Shown: positions 26,938 through 35,542, counted from the stretch's first letter. The stretch: 64,000 nt of DNA from Ancylobacter sp. SL191 (GCF_026625645.1 NZ_CP113056.1:1959001-2023000), one strand, 5' to 3'. Translations and numbers: made by a program. Notes: generated by a model not told the origin, from the letters alone.

Positions 26938-27428
26938 TCCTCTACCGCCTGCGCTGCGAGCGGGACCATGATTTCGAGAGCTGGTTCCGCGATTCCTCCG
27001 CCTATGACGACCAGAAGGCGCGCGGGCTCGTGACGTGCCCGGCTTGCGGCTCGGTAAAGGTGGAGAAGGCGATCATGGCGCCGGCACTCGGGCGCGGCAC
27101 GCGGAAATTCGCTGCGGAACCGGCTGAGCCAGTGGCCGAGGCGCCGCCGGCTTCTGTGCCGGCCGTGGCGGCCCCGGCCGCGCCGGTGGCGCTGATGGGC
27201 GAGGCGGAGCAGAAGCTGCGCGCCATGCTGCGCGCGGTGCGCGAGCATGTGGTCGCCCATTCCGACTATGTCGGCCCCGACTTCGCCAGCCATGCGCGGC
27301 GGATGCATGAGGGCGAGGAGGAGCCGCGCCCGATCTATGGCGAGGCAAGCCCCGCCGAGGTGCGCGCGCTGATCGAGGACGAGATCGAGGTGCTGCCGCT
27401 CCCGGTACTGCCGGACGAGCGGAACTGA
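26934..27428 (+). CDS. DUF1178 family protein
   Basis: The 164-residue protein starts with MILYRLRCERDHDFESWF and a zinc-finger-like pair CPACGS, both hallmarks of DUF1178 (COG5319). The middle is Ala/Pro-rich, and the end contains the family's VGPDFASHARRMHEGE block. Function is unknown. Its ATG overlaps the stop of the Nit-type gene, an association seen repeatedly in alphaproteobacteria. Confidence 0.9.
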   Translation: MILYRLRCERDHDFESWFRDSSAYDDQKARGLVTCPACGSVKVEKAIMAPALGRGTRKFAAEPAEPVAEAPPASVPAVAAPAAPVALMGEAEQKLRAMLRAVREHVVAHSDYVGPDFASHARRMHEGEEEPRPIYGEASPAEVRALIEDEIEVLPLPVLPDERN

Positions 27429-27437
27429 GGGGCGGCA

Positions 27438-27535
27438 ATCGTCATCCCGGACGGTCCGCAGGACCGAGCCGGGATCGCGGGCCGAATGGGGAGCGATCCC
27501 GGCTCTGCGTGTCGCTTCGGCCGGGATGACGGCGT
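27438..27535. repeat. REP-like inverted repeat
   Basis: The gap between the convergent DUF1178 and ccmG genes is filled by one long imperfect hairpin: GTCATCCCGGACGG at 27441 and its inverted partner GGCCGGGATGAC ending at about 27531. It belongs to the family found at 2661, 16099, 33000 and 34243. Confidence 0.7.
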
Positions 27536-27559
27536 TCTTGTCAGGAGCCGCCGGGCGGT

Positions 27560-28150
27560 TCAGTTCGCCGCCATCGCCTTGTCGATTTCCGGGATCAGCC
27601 GGGCCTTGAGGCCCTCGGCATCAATCGGGCCGATATATTTGTAGACGATCCGCCCGTCGCGGCTGACGACGAAAGTCTCCGGCACGCCATAGACGCCCCA
27701 GTCGATCGCCGTGCGCCCGTTCGGGTCGACGCCCACCGCCGCATAGGGGTTGCCGAAGCGGCCGAGGAAGCGGCGGGCGTTCTCCGCGTCGTCCTTGTAG
27801 TTGAGGCCGACGAGACGGAAGCCCTTCATCTGCGAGAGCTGGACGAGGAAGGTATGCTCGTCGCGGCAGGGCACGCACCAGGAGGCGAAGACGTTCAGTA
27901 CCGTCACCTCGCCCTTCAGGTCCGCGGAGGTGAGGCCGGGCACCGGTGCGCCGTCACGCGACAGGCCGTCCAGCGGGGCGAGGTCGAGCGCGGGCGCGGT
28001 GCGGCCGATCAGGGCGGAGGGCACGCGCGAGGGATCGCCGGAGAACAACCGGCCATAGAACAGCGCGGCGAGTGCGAGAAAGAGCACGAGGGGCAGCAGC
28101 ACCAGCAGCCGACGGCGCGGTGCGGCGGGCGCGGGTTCGGGCGCGCTCAT
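27560..28150 (-). CDS. ccmG: Thiol:disulfide interchange protein DsbE/CcmG
   Basis: CcmG reduces the haem-binding cysteines of apocytochrome c during maturation. The 196-residue protein has an N-terminal membrane anchor (about 14-33) and a periplasmic thioredoxin fold with the active site CVPC (Cys92, Cys95) in VFASWCVPC and the GVYGVPETF loop typical of CcmG. Its ATG overlaps the ccmD stop by four bases. Confidence 0.95.
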   Translation of the reverse strand: MSAPEPAPAAPRRRLLVLLPLVLFLALAALFYGRLFSGDPSRVPSALIGRTAPALDLAPLDGLSRDGAPVPGLTSADLKGEVTVLNVFASWCVPCRDEHTFLVQLSQMKGFRLVGLNYKDDAENARRFLGRFGNPYAAVGVDPNGRTAIDWGVYGVPETFVVSRDGRIVYKYIGPIDAEGLKARLIPEIDKAMAAN

Positions 28151-28314
28151 CGGTCGCGTCCCGCCGAGCGGCGGCGCACGCCGCGCGCATCCATCTCGTC
28201 CAGCCGCCGGCGCACCGAGCGCCCTTGCAGCACCGTGGACAGCGCGAGCGCGCCCAGCGCCAGCGCGCTCACCCCATAGGAGGCGAGGATGAAGAACCCG
28301 TGCTCACCGAGCAT
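28147..28314 (-). CDS. ccmD: Heme exporter protein CcmD
   Basis: This 55-residue gene lies between ccmC and ccmG. The product has one hydrophobic segment (about 6-29, HGFFILASYGVSALALGALA) and a basic, Arg-rich tail, exactly the plan of CcmD, which joins CcmC and CcmE. The HGFFILASYGVS start is typical. The stop overlaps the ccmG start by four bases. Confidence 0.9.
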   Translation of the reverse strand: MLGEHGFFILASYGVSALALGALALSTVLQGRSVRRRLDEMDARGVRRRSAGRDR

Positions 28315-28323
28315 TACGCGACC

Positions 28324-29058
28324 TCAGGCATAGGCGGCCTCGGCCGCGGCGCGGGCTTCGAGCGCGCGCAGGCGCCGGCGCAGGATCTCGGTGCGCATCG
28401 CCGCCATGTGCAGCGCGAGCATGAGCAGGGTGAAGCCGGTGGCGCAGAGGAGCAGCGGCCAGAGCAGGCTGGGATGGATCGTCGGCCCGTCCATGCGGAA
28501 GACGGAGGCCGGCTGGTGCAGCGTGTTCCACCAGTCCACCGAGAACTTCACGATGGGCACATTGACGAAACCGACCAGCGACAGCACCGCGGCGGCGCGG
28601 CCGGCCTGATTGGGATCCTCGATCGCCGAGCGCAGCGCCAGCAGGCCGAGATAGAGCAGCAGCAGGACGAGCATCGAGGTGAGGCGCGCGTCCCATACCC
28701 AATAGGTGCCCCACATGGGCCGGCCCCAGAGCGAGCCGGTGACGAGGCAGAGGAAGGCGAACACCGCTCCGATGGGCGCCATCGCCTTGTGCGCGACATC
28801 CGCCAGCGGGTGGCGCCAGACGAGGATGCCGAGCGCGGACAGCGCCAGCAGCGAGTAGCCGAACATGGCGAGCCAGGCGAAGGGCACATGGATGTACATG
28901 ATCTTCACCGTCTCGCCCTGCTGGTAATCAGCGGGCGCGAGCCAGGCGAGATAAAAGCCGATGGCGAGGGTGACGAGGGCGGCGCCGCTCAGCCATGGCA
29001 GCACCCGCCCGGAGAGGGCGAGGAAACGGGTGGGATTGGCAAGGTCCATCAGCGCCAT
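28324..29058 (-). CDS. ccmC: Heme exporter protein CcmC
   Basis: CcmC loads haem onto CcmE in the cytochrome c maturation (System I) pathway. The 244-residue membrane protein has six hydrophobic segments and the tryptophan-rich signature GTYWVWDARLTS, with conserved histidines IHVPFAW and in the LHQPAS segment. It heads ccmC-ccmD-ccmG. ccmA and ccmB, which usually precede it, are not here; the next upstream gene is on the other strand. Confidence 0.95.
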   Translation of the reverse strand: MALMDLANPTRFLALSGRVLPWLSGAALVTLAIGFYLAWLAPADYQQGETVKIMYIHVPFAWLAMFGYSLLALSALGILVWRHPLADVAHKAMAPIGAVFAFLCLVTGSLWGRPMWGTYWVWDARLTSMLVLLLLYLGLLALRSAIEDPNQAGRAAAVLSLVGFVNVPIVKFSVDWWNTLHQPASVFRMDGPTIHPSLLWPLLLCATGFTLLMLALHMAAMRTEILRRRLRALEARAAAEAAYA

Positions 29059-29187
29059 GGGGCGGTTCTAATCCGGCGCGGGCGCAGCGGCAACTCGCCC
29101 GCCATGCGTCACATTGCGGATGGGGCCACAGGATGGTCACAACTCGACGATTAAAGCGGTGGATCGCGCGAGCAGGGAATCGTTTCC

Positions 29188-29607
29188 ATGGCATCTTCGA
29201 GGGCAGGCGGATCACTCATTATCCGCATGGGGTGTCTGTGCTGTGTTGCGGCCGTCACCGTTGCCGCCACGCCGGGTATGGCCCGGTCGACCCGCGACGA
29301 AATGATGCTGCTGGAGCCGTCCGAGCGCATTGAGCAGGTGTGCAACACCAAGGCGATGGGCGAGGTCCAGCGCAGCAAGGGCCTGCACCCGGACGAGATG
29401 GTGGCCTATGCCTATCGCGATCCGCAGGTGAAGGGCTGGCGCATCAAGGCGCCGGGTGCCGCCGTGCGCAGCGGCAGCACCTGGTATCACCTCGCCTATG
29501 ATTGCGAGACCGAGCATGACGGGCTCGACGTGAAGAGCTTCACCTTCACCCTCGGCGCGGCGATCCCGACCAGCGAATGGGGCGCGCATTATCTCGTTGC
29601 GCCCTGA
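29188..29607 (+). CDS. DUF930 domain protein, secreted
   Basis: The 139-residue protein has a hydrophobic leader (about 10-31) ending near PGMARS and then the DUF930 pattern: LLEPSERIEQVCNTKAM, VVAYAY-like VAYAYRDPQVKG and the GSTWYHLAYDCETEHDGLDVKSF block. Two cysteines (in QVCNT and YDCET) could pair. The function of DUF930 is unknown; members are found in Rhizobiales periplasmic proteins. It is divergent from ccmC. Confidence 0.8.
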   Translation: MASSRAGGSLIIRMGCLCCVAAVTVAATPGMARSTRDEMMLLEPSERIEQVCNTKAMGEVQRSKGLHPDEMVAYAYRDPQVKGWRIKAPGAAVRSGSTWYHLAYDCETEHDGLDVKSFTFTLGAAIPTSEWGAHYLVAP

Positions 29608-29619
29608 CCGGCGTGCCGC

Positions 29620-31131
29620 TCACCAGGAGGTGAGGGCGCGCAGCTGCGGGGTCTTCTTGTCGAGATGATCCGACATGCGGGCGAGCAGCCGGTCGAGCAG
29701 TTCGACCGCCTCGCCCACCGCCGGCCCCTTGTTGAGCATCACGCATTCGGCGCGGGCGGCCATGGCGGCGTCCGTCATCTCGCCGCGCGAGGGCACGCCG
29801 TCGCGCACCAGATCCTCCAGCACCTGCGTCGCCCAGATGGTCGGCACCGCCGCCGCCTCGCAGATCCACAGCAGCTCTTCCTGCATTTCGGCGAGGCGCT
29901 CGAAGCCGATCTCGGCGGCGAGGTCGCCGCGCGCGATCATCACGCTGAACCCACCACGCCGGGCGGCGCGGGCGATGAGCGCGGGCAGGTTGGTCACCGC
30001 CTCCGGCCGCTCGATCTTCGCCATGAGACCGAGCGTATGTGTCCGTCCACCGCCATGGCGGGCGATGGCTTCATCGAGCAGGTCGATGTCTTCCGGCCGG
30101 CTGACGAAGGAATAGCCGACCATGTCGGCGCAGTCGATGACGGTGGCCAGGTCGGCGTCGTCCTTGTCGGTGAGCGGGGCGAGGCCGAGGGCGGTGTCCG
30201 GCAGGTTGAGGCCCTTTTCCGGCTTCAGCTTGGTGCCGGCGGCGCGGGCGTGGCGCACGCGGATCACCGCCTCACCGTCGCTGACGCTTTCCACCACGCC
30301 CTCGATCTTGCCGTCGTCATAGCGCACGCGGTCGCCGACGCTGAGGCGGGTGACGATCTCCGGCAGCGAGACGGCCGCGCTGTAGGGCACGGCCTCGTCG
30401 ATTCGCGGCTCGCCGCCGGCCACCAGCCGGAAGGCGTCGCCGGTCATCAGGCGGCCGTTGGGCTTGCCCTTCTTCATCGGCAGCACGGCGCCGGTGCGGA
30501 TCTTCGGCCCGGCAATGTCCATCAGCACGGTGATGCGCCGGCCAAGCGTCTCGCCGGCGGCGCGTGCATGGGCCGCCATGGCGCGCCAGGCGGCGGCATC
30601 GTCATGGGCGCAGTTTATGCGGGCGATGTCCATGCCGCGCCGGGCGAGGGCGAGGAGGAAGTCCGGGTCGCCCGCCGCCTCGCTGGGCAGCGTGACCATG
30701 ATGCGGGTGGCGCGGCCCTGCGGCTCCGGGCCGAGCGCGGCCTGCGCCGCTGCATCGAGACGGGCGGCGCCGGCGAAGAAGTCGGGCGCGTCCGGCCGGG
30801 GCAGGGGCGATTCGCGGCCGGCCAACGCGGCCAGCGCGACGATCACCGCGTCGAGCGTCGGGATGACGCGGCTCTCCAGCCGGCCGAGCGAGGACAGGCC
30901 CCGGCGCATGAGCTGGCGCTGGAGCGGGCGCAGATCATGCCGGCGTACCGCGAGGTAATGGGCGAGATTGGTGAGGGCCGCATCCGGCCGCCCGGCCGCG
31001 TCGGCGAAGGCGTGGAGGCGCGGCTCCGATTCCGCCAGCACGGCCGCGCGCAAAGCGAGGACGGCGTCCATCAGCCCGCTGTCGTCGAGCGTGTCGAGCT
31101 GGTCGGCGGTCAAGGCGAGGTGCATGGTCAT
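29620..31131 (-). CDS. Pyruvate-kinase-like protein lacking the C-terminal domain
   Basis: Residues 140-490 of this 503-residue protein form a pyruvate kinase barrel: RINCAH (171-176), LMDIAGPKIRTG (203-214), LKPEKGLNLPDT, the catalytic Lys region MAKIERPEAV and MIARGDLAAE. The first 135 residues are a helical, Arg/Leu-rich extension with no known domain. The C-terminal allosteric domain of normal pyruvate kinase is absent. In the RLNFSHG box the Ser that helps bind K+ is replaced by Ala (RINCAHDD) while Arg and Asn are kept. It may still turn over phosphoenolpyruvate or another enolpyruvate; it is probably not the main pyruvate kinase. Confidence 0.85.
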   Translation of the reverse strand: MTMHLALTADQLDTLDDSGLMDAVLALRAAVLAESEPRLHAFADAAGRPDAALTNLAHYLAVRRHDLRPLQRQLMRRGLSSLGRLESRVIPTLDAVIVALAALAGRESPLPRPDAPDFFAGAARLDAAAQAALGPEPQGRATRIMVTLPSEAAGDPDFLLALARRGMDIARINCAHDDAAAWRAMAAHARAAGETLGRRITVLMDIAGPKIRTGAVLPMKKGKPNGRLMTGDAFRLVAGGEPRIDEAVPYSAAVSLPEIVTRLSVGDRVRYDDGKIEGVVESVSDGEAVIRVRHARAAGTKLKPEKGLNLPDTALGLAPLTDKDDADLATVIDCADMVGYSFVSRPEDIDLLDEAIARHGGGRTHTLGLMAKIERPEAVTNLPALIARAARRGGFSVMIARGDLAAEIGFERLAEMQEELLWICEAAAVPTIWATQVLEDLVRDGVPSRGEMTDAAMAARAECVMLNKGPAVGEAVELLDRLLARMSDHLDKKTPQLRALTSW

Positions 31132-31243
31132 CGGTGCTTTTCCTGCGAGGTTGCGCCTAGGCTAGGCCGCTGCTGTTACGCCGCCGTGACCTTGATCATG
31201 AGCCGGCAATGCGCGACCTGGAGGGGCGAAACGGGCGCGAAAC

Positions 31244-31272
31244 TTGACTTTGCGGCCGTCCGCGCCTAACAG
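31244..31272 (+). promoter_or_regulatory. Candidate ffh promoter
   Basis: TTGACT (31244-31249), 17 bases and TAACAG (31267-31272) form a plausible sigma-70-type promoter 140 bases before ffh. The -10 match is only partial. Confidence 0.4.
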
Positions 31273-31411
31273 ACCGGCATCCTCGCATAACCCGCGAGCC
31301 GATCCGCCGCCTGGGCCTTGAGCCCGGAGGTCAACGCCCGACAGCGCGATGCGCCCTCGGGCGCCATTTGGCTTTGGGTACATCGATGCGAGAACGGAGC
31401 TGAGCGAACGC

Positions 31412-32971
31412 ATGTTCGATTCATTGAGCGACCGCCTTGGCGGCATACTCGACCGGCTGAAACGACGCGGCGCCCTCACCGAGGCCGACGTGAACGAGGC
31501 CATGCGCGAGGTGCGCCGGGCGCTGATCGAGGCGGACGTCGCGCTCGATATCGTCCGCTCCTTCACCGACCGGGTGCGCACGCGCGCGGTGGGTGCCGAA
31601 GTCATCAAGTCGGTCACCCCCGGCCAGATGGTGGTGAAGATCGTCCATGACGAACTCATCGCCATGCTCGGCTCCGACGCCAAGCCGATCGACCTCGAAG
31701 CCGCCCCGCCGGTGCCGGTGCTGATGGTCGGCCTTCAGGGCTCGGGCAAGACCACCTCGACCGCCAAGATCGCCAAGCGCCTGTCCGAACGGGGCAACCG
31801 CAAGGTGCTGATGGCCTCGCTCGACACGCGCCGCCCGGCGGCGATGGAGCAGCTGGCCACGCTCGGCACGCAGGTGAACGTCGCCGCCCTGCCGATCGTC
31901 GCCGGCCAGTCGGCCGTGCAGATCGCCCGCCGTGCCATGGAGGCCGCCCGCCTCGGTGGCTATGACGTGGTGATGCTCGACACCGCCGGCCGCGTCACGC
32001 TCGACGAGGCGCTGATGGCCGAGGTCGCCGAGGTCAAGGCGGCGACCAACCCGCATGAAGTGCTGCTGGTCGCCGACAGCCTCACCGGCCAGGACGCGGT
32101 GAACACCGCCAAGGCGTTCGACGAGCGCGTCGGCCTGACCGGCATCGTGCTGACCCGTGCCGATGGAGACGGGCGCGGTGGTGCCGCCCTTTCCATGCGC
32201 GCCGTCACCGGCAAGCCGATCAAGCTGCTCGGCACCGGCGAAAAGATGGACGCGCTGGAGGATTTCGATCCCCGCCGCGTCGCCGGGCGCATTCTCGGCA
32301 TGGGCGACGTGGTGTCGCTCGTCGAGAAGGCAGTCGAGAACATTGACGCCGAAAAGGCGATGGCCGCCGCCGAGCGGATGCGCAAGGGGCAGTTCGACCT
32401 CGACGATCTGCGCATGCAGCTCGACCAGATGGAGAAGCTCGGCGGCCTTGGCGGGCTGATGGGCATGCTCCCCGGCGTCGGCAAGATGAAGAACCAGCTC
32501 GCCGCCTCCGGCATGAATGACGGCGTGCTGAAGCGGCAGAAGGCGATTATCGATTCGATGACCAAGAAGGAGCGGCGCAACCCGAAGCTGCTCGACGCCT
32601 CCCGCCGCAAGCGCATCGCCAGCGGCTCCGGCACCAAGGTCGAGGACGTCAACCGCCTGATGAAGATGCACCGCCAGATGGCGGACATGATGAAGGCGAT
32701 GGGCGCCAACGCCGCCGGCAAGCGCGGCGGGCCGATGGCGGGTCTCGCCTCGATGTTCGGCCTCGGCGGCGGTGGCGGCATGGGCGGGGGTATGCCGAGC
32801 CCTGAACAGCTCAAGCAGCTCGCCGAGAAGATGCCCGGCGGCGGCAAGGGATTGGGCGGACCGGGGGGCGGCCTGCCCAACCTGCCGCCGAATTTCCCCG
32901 GCGGCTTCCCCGGTCTCGGCAAGCCGGGCGGGCTTCCGGGCCTGCCCGGCTTTCCGCCGAAGAAGAAGTGA
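31412..32971 (+). CDS. ffh: Signal recognition particle protein Ffh
   Basis: Ffh binds 4.5S RNA and signal sequences on the ribosome and delivers them to FtsY. The 519-residue protein has the N-domain helices, the G-domain with GLQGSGKTT (107-115), DTAGR and TRADGDGRGG, and a Met-rich M domain. The C-terminal 60 residues are Gly/Pro-rich. The ATG at 31412 starts MFDSLSDRLGGILDRL, as in all Ffh. It opens the cluster ffh-rpsP-rimM-trmD-rplS, the conserved order in proteobacteria. Confidence 0.97.
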   Translation: MFDSLSDRLGGILDRLKRRGALTEADVNEAMREVRRALIEADVALDIVRSFTDRVRTRAVGAEVIKSVTPGQMVVKIVHDELIAMLGSDAKPIDLEAAPPVPVLMVGLQGSGKTTSTAKIAKRLSERGNRKVLMASLDTRRPAAMEQLATLGTQVNVAALPIVAGQSAVQIARRAMEAARLGGYDVVMLDTAGRVTLDEALMAEVAEVKAATNPHEVLLVADSLTGQDAVNTAKAFDERVGLTGIVLTRADGDGRGGAALSMRAVTGKPIKLLGTGEKMDALEDFDPRRVAGRILGMGDVVSLVEKAVENIDAEKAMAAAERMRKGQFDLDDLRMQLDQMEKLGGLGGLMGMLPGVGKMKNQLAASGMNDGVLKRQKAIIDSMTKKERRNPKLLDASRRKRIASGSGTKVEDVNRLMKMHRQMADMMKAMGANAAGKRGGPMAGLASMFGLGGGGGMGGGMPSPEQLKQLAEKMPGGGKGLGGPGGGLPNLPPNFPGGFPGLGKPGGLPGLPGFPPKKK

Positions 32972-32997
32972 CGGCCCGATGAATTGACCCCTTTGCC

Positions 32998-33106
32998 GTC
33001 ATCCCGGACGGCGCCTCAAGCGCCGATCCGGGATCGTTCCCCCGCCCTGGCGGAAAGCGATCCCGGATCTGCGTTCGCTGCGCTCTCTGCATCCGGGATG
33101 ATGGCT
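32998..33106. repeat. REP-like inverted repeat between ffh and rpsP
   Basis: A GTCATCCCGGACGG unit at 32999 pairs with CATCCGGGATGA ending at about 33103; the arms enclose other GATCCGGGATC palindromes. It is another member of the repeat family present at five or more places in the window. The remaining bases to the rpsP start (33107-33148) contain its ribosome site. Confidence 0.7.
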
Positions 33107-33148
33107 GAAACCGACAACACGAACCCGACTTACTGAAAGGAAGACCCC

Positions 33149-33532
33149 ATGTCCCTCAAGATCCGTCTCGCCCGTGGCGGCGCCAAGAAGCGTCCTTACT
33201 ACCGCATCGTCGTTGCCGACTCGCGCTCCCCGCGCGATGGCCGCTTCATCGAGAAGATCGGCACCTTCGATCCGCTGAAGCCCAAGGACGCCGCTGACCG
33301 CTTCACCCTCGACGTCGAGAAGGCCAAGGCCTGGCTCGCCAAGGGCGCCCAGCCGACCGACCGCGTCGCCCGCTTCCTCGACAGCCTCGAGCTGGTGAAG
33401 CGCGAAGCCCGCAACAACCCGGAGAAGGCCGTCCCCGGCAAGAAGGCGCAGGAGCGCGCTGCCGAAGCCGCCAAGATCGCCGCTGCCGCCGAAGCCGCTG
33501 CCGCCGCTGCTGCCGCCCCTTCGGCGGAGTGA
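33149..33532 (+). CDS. rpsP: 30S ribosomal protein S16
   Basis: S16 is a small-subunit assembly protein. Its first 80 residues are the conserved core, starting [20 protein letters not shown]. It is 127 residues long; the last 40 are a Lys/Ala-rich extension ending in poly-Ala, longer than in E. coli but common in alphaproteobacteria. AAAGGAAGACCCC precedes the ATG. rimM follows after a terminator-like hairpin and a repeat. Confidence 0.97.
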   Translation: MSLKIRLARGGAKKRPYYRIVVADSRSPRDGRFIEKIGTFDPLKPKDAADRFTLDVEKAKAWLAKGAQPTDRVARFLDSLELVKREARNNPEKAVPGKKAQERAAEAAKIAAAAEAAAAAAAAPSAE

Positions 33533-33545
33533 GGCGACCGGCCTG

Positions 33546-33569
33546 AGCCGGCGTCCGCGCCGGCTTTAT
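33546..33569 (+). terminator. Terminator-like hairpin after rpsP
   Basis: A perfect 8-base stem (AGCCGGCG with CGCCGGCT, 33546-33553 and 33558-33565) with a four-base loop is followed by only TTATC, so it may act as a weak terminator or attenuator between rpsP and rimM. Confidence 0.5.
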
Positions 33570-33668
33570 CTCTCCCCCGCGGGGGAGGTCGACCTGAAGG
33601 GCCGGGTGAGGGGGCGTCGCCACGCGGCCGCCCCTCACCCAAACCCTCTCCCCGGCGGGGAGAGGGTT
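33568..33668. repeat. Palindromic repeat of the CCCTCACCC / GGGGAGAGGG type
   Basis: Two nested inverted repeats are seen: CTCCCCCGCGGGGGAG (33572-33587) and CCCTCTCCCCGGCGGGGAGAGGG (about 33644-33666), around GGGTGAGGGG and CCCCTCACCC arms (33604-33613 and 33632-33641). This is a common intergenic element in Rhizobiales genomes, different in sequence from the GTCATCCCGG family. Confidence 0.75.
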
Positions 33669-33692
33669 GTTACCCCACGTTGGATGGTGCCC

Positions 33693-34235
33693 ATGCCGAC
33701 CGACCGCATCATGCTTGCCCGCATCGGCGCCCCGCATGGGGTGAAGGGCGAGGTGCGGCTGTTCATCTTCGCGGATGATCCCGACGCCTTGACCGATTAC
33801 GCGCCGCTGACCGACGAGGCCGGCACGCGCGTCTTCCGCATCGCGTCGATGCGGCCGGGCAAGGAACACTTCGTCGCCCGTCTGGAAGGCGTTTCGACCC
33901 GCGAGGCGGCCGAGGCGCTGACCAATACCGGGCTCTATGTCGCCCGCGACCTCCTGCCCCCGCCGGAGGACGAGGATGATTTCTACCAGGCCGACCTGAT
34001 CGGGCTCAAAGCCGTCACCACCGCGGGCGAGGCCTTCGGCAAGGTGGTCGCGGTGCATGATTTCGGCGCCGGCGACATTCTGGAAATTTCGCCCGAGGGT
34101 GGCGGCAAGACGATCATGCTGCCCTTCACCCGCGCCGTGGTGCCGAGCGTCGACATCAAGGCCGGTCGGCTCACCGTCGAGCCGGGCGACTGGGCGGTCG
34201 AGGAAGCCCCGCCGCCGGAGGCGGACCGGGGATAG
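33693..34235 (+). CDS. rimM: 16S rRNA processing protein RimM
   Basis: RimM helps mature the 3' domain of 16S rRNA with S19. The 180-residue protein has the N-terminal RimM barrel ([16 protein letters not shown]) and the C-terminal PRC-barrel-like part with [11 protein letters not shown] and [14 protein letters not shown] start it at ATG 33693; an in-frame ATG at 33684 would add three residues. The repeat just upstream is in frame but not coding. Confidence 0.95.
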   Translation: MPTDRIMLARIGAPHGVKGEVRLFIFADDPDALTDYAPLTDEAGTRVFRIASMRPGKEHFVARLEGVSTREAAEALTNTGLYVARDLLPPPEDEDDFYQADLIGLKAVTTAGEAFGKVVAVHDFGAGDILEISPEGGGKTIMLPFTRAVVPSVDIKAGRLTVEPGDWAVEEAPPPEADRG

Positions 34236-34239
34236 TCTG

Positions 34240-34342
34240 TCGTCATCCCGGCCAAGCGAAGCGCAGAGCCGGGATCGCGCGCCGTAAGGATCATCTCTCA
34301 CGCGATCCCGGATATGGCCTGAGGCCATTCCGGGATGACGCC
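34240..34342. repeat. REP-like inverted repeat between rimM and trmD
   Basis: GTCATCCCGGCCAAGCG at 34242 and GGCCATTCCGGGATGACG ending at 34341 form the outer arms of a long imperfect hairpin. It belongs to the same family as the units at 2661, 16099, 27441 and 32999. Its insertion separates two genes that usually adjoin. Confidence 0.7.
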
Positions 34343-34377
34343 CGGACGACGTTGGCCACCGGATCGGAACCCCTGCC

Positions 34378-35079
34378 ATGTGGCGCGCCTCCCTCGTCAC
34401 CATCTTCCCCGACATGTTTCCCGGCCCGCTCGGCCTGTCGCTGGCCGGGCGTGCGCTGGGGCAGGGGGCGTGGGGGCTGGAGACGGTCGACCCGCGCGAT
34501 CATGCCACCGACCGGCACCGCTCCGTGGACGACACCCCGGCCGGTGGCGGGCCGGGCATGGTGATGCGGGTGGATGTGCTCGCCCGTGCCATTGACGCCG
34601 CCGCGCCCGAGGGCGACACCCGCCCGCGCCTGCTCATGACCCCGCGCGGTGCGCCGCTGACGCAGAAGCGCGTGCGCGAACTCAGCGCCGGGGAGGGCGT
34701 CGTCATCGTCTGCGGCCGGTTCGAGGGGGTGGATGATCGCCTCGTCGCCGCGCGCGGGCTGGAAGAAGTCTCTGTCGGCGATGTGGTGCTGTCGGGTGGG
34801 GAGATCGGCGCGCTGGTGCTGCTCGACGCCTGTGTGCGGCTGCTGCCGGGGGTGATGGGCCACCCGGAATCAGGCACCGAGGAGAGTTTCTCCGGCGGGC
34901 TGCTGGAGTACCCGCAATATACCCGCCCGCCGAACTTCGAGGGGCTGGAGATTCCCGCCATCCTGACCAGCGGGGACCACGCCAAGGTGGCGCGCTGGCG
35001 GCGCGAGCAGGCGGAAGCCGTCACCCGCGCGCGCCGGCCGGACCTGTGGGCGGCCTATCGCGAGACCGGCGGGAAGTGA
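34378..35079 (+). CDS. trmD: tRNA (guanine-N1)-methyltransferase TrmD
   Basis: TrmD methylates G37 of tRNAs next to the anticodon, using SAM bound in a trefoil knot. The 233-residue protein shows the knot motifs [28 protein letters not shown] and the [10 protein letters not shown] loop, followed by PQYTRP. It matches family length. It belongs to the ffh-rplS cluster. Confidence 0.97.
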   Translation: MWRASLVTIFPDMFPGPLGLSLAGRALGQGAWGLETVDPRDHATDRHRSVDDTPAGGGPGMVMRVDVLARAIDAAAPEGDTRPRLLMTPRGAPLTQKRVRELSAGEGVVIVCGRFEGVDDRLVAARGLEEVSVGDVVLSGGEIGALVLLDACVRLLPGVMGHPESGTEESFSGGLLEYPQYTRPPNFEGLEIPAILTSGDHAKVARWRREQAEAVTRARRPDLWAAYRETGGK

Positions 35080-35098
35080 GCGCGCTGTTTCCGCGCGC

Positions 35099-35542
35099 TC
35101 ATTCGGTCAGTTCATAGGTGAAGCTCTTATTGTTTTTTGTGTCGACCTCGTCGAATTTCACGCCCGTAAAGCCGCCGGATTCACAATCGAGCGTGTTGTT
35201 GGTCTCATACTCGCGATTATGCAGGGTGTACTTCTGAGGTGCGACGCAGAAATTGCCGCCTTTCTGCTTATCGGAGCCCGACCAGGTGCCACCCTCTTCT
35301 CCCGCCGCATAGATGTAGTAATAGCGGTTGGCGAGATTGCCACGGATCATCACGGTGCATTCATCCTCTTCCAGCTTCCACCACCCCTCCGACGTCCAGC
35401 CATAGTCGGAGTTGTCATAGCCGATCGACAAATTCACCGTTTCCTTTGCCCTGTTGCAGATTTTGAAATCGGCTTTGCCCTCGGACACAAGGCACAGGAG
35501 TCCCGTGACGGCCATGGCCGACAGGACGCAAGACTGACGCAT
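35099..35542 (-). CDS. DUF1036 family secreted protein
   Basis: The 147-residue protein has a signal peptide (CVLSAMAVTGLLCLVSEGKA) and then the DUF1036 pattern: FKICNRAKETVNLSIGY, SEGWWKLEEDECTVMIRG and YYYIYAAGEEGG. Four cysteines are seen in the mature chain. Function unknown. It lies on the opposite strand between trmD and rplS and is visibly less GC-rich than its neighbours, so it has been inserted into an otherwise conserved translation cluster. The ATG at 35542 begins the signal peptide. Confidence 0.85.
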   Translation of the reverse strand: MRQSCVLSAMAVTGLLCLVSEGKADFKICNRAKETVNLSIGYDNSDYGWTSEGWWKLEEDECTVMIRGNLANRYYYIYAAGEEGGTWSGSDKQKGGNFCVAPQKYTLHNREYETNNTLDCESGGFTGVKFDEVDTKNNKSFTYELTE

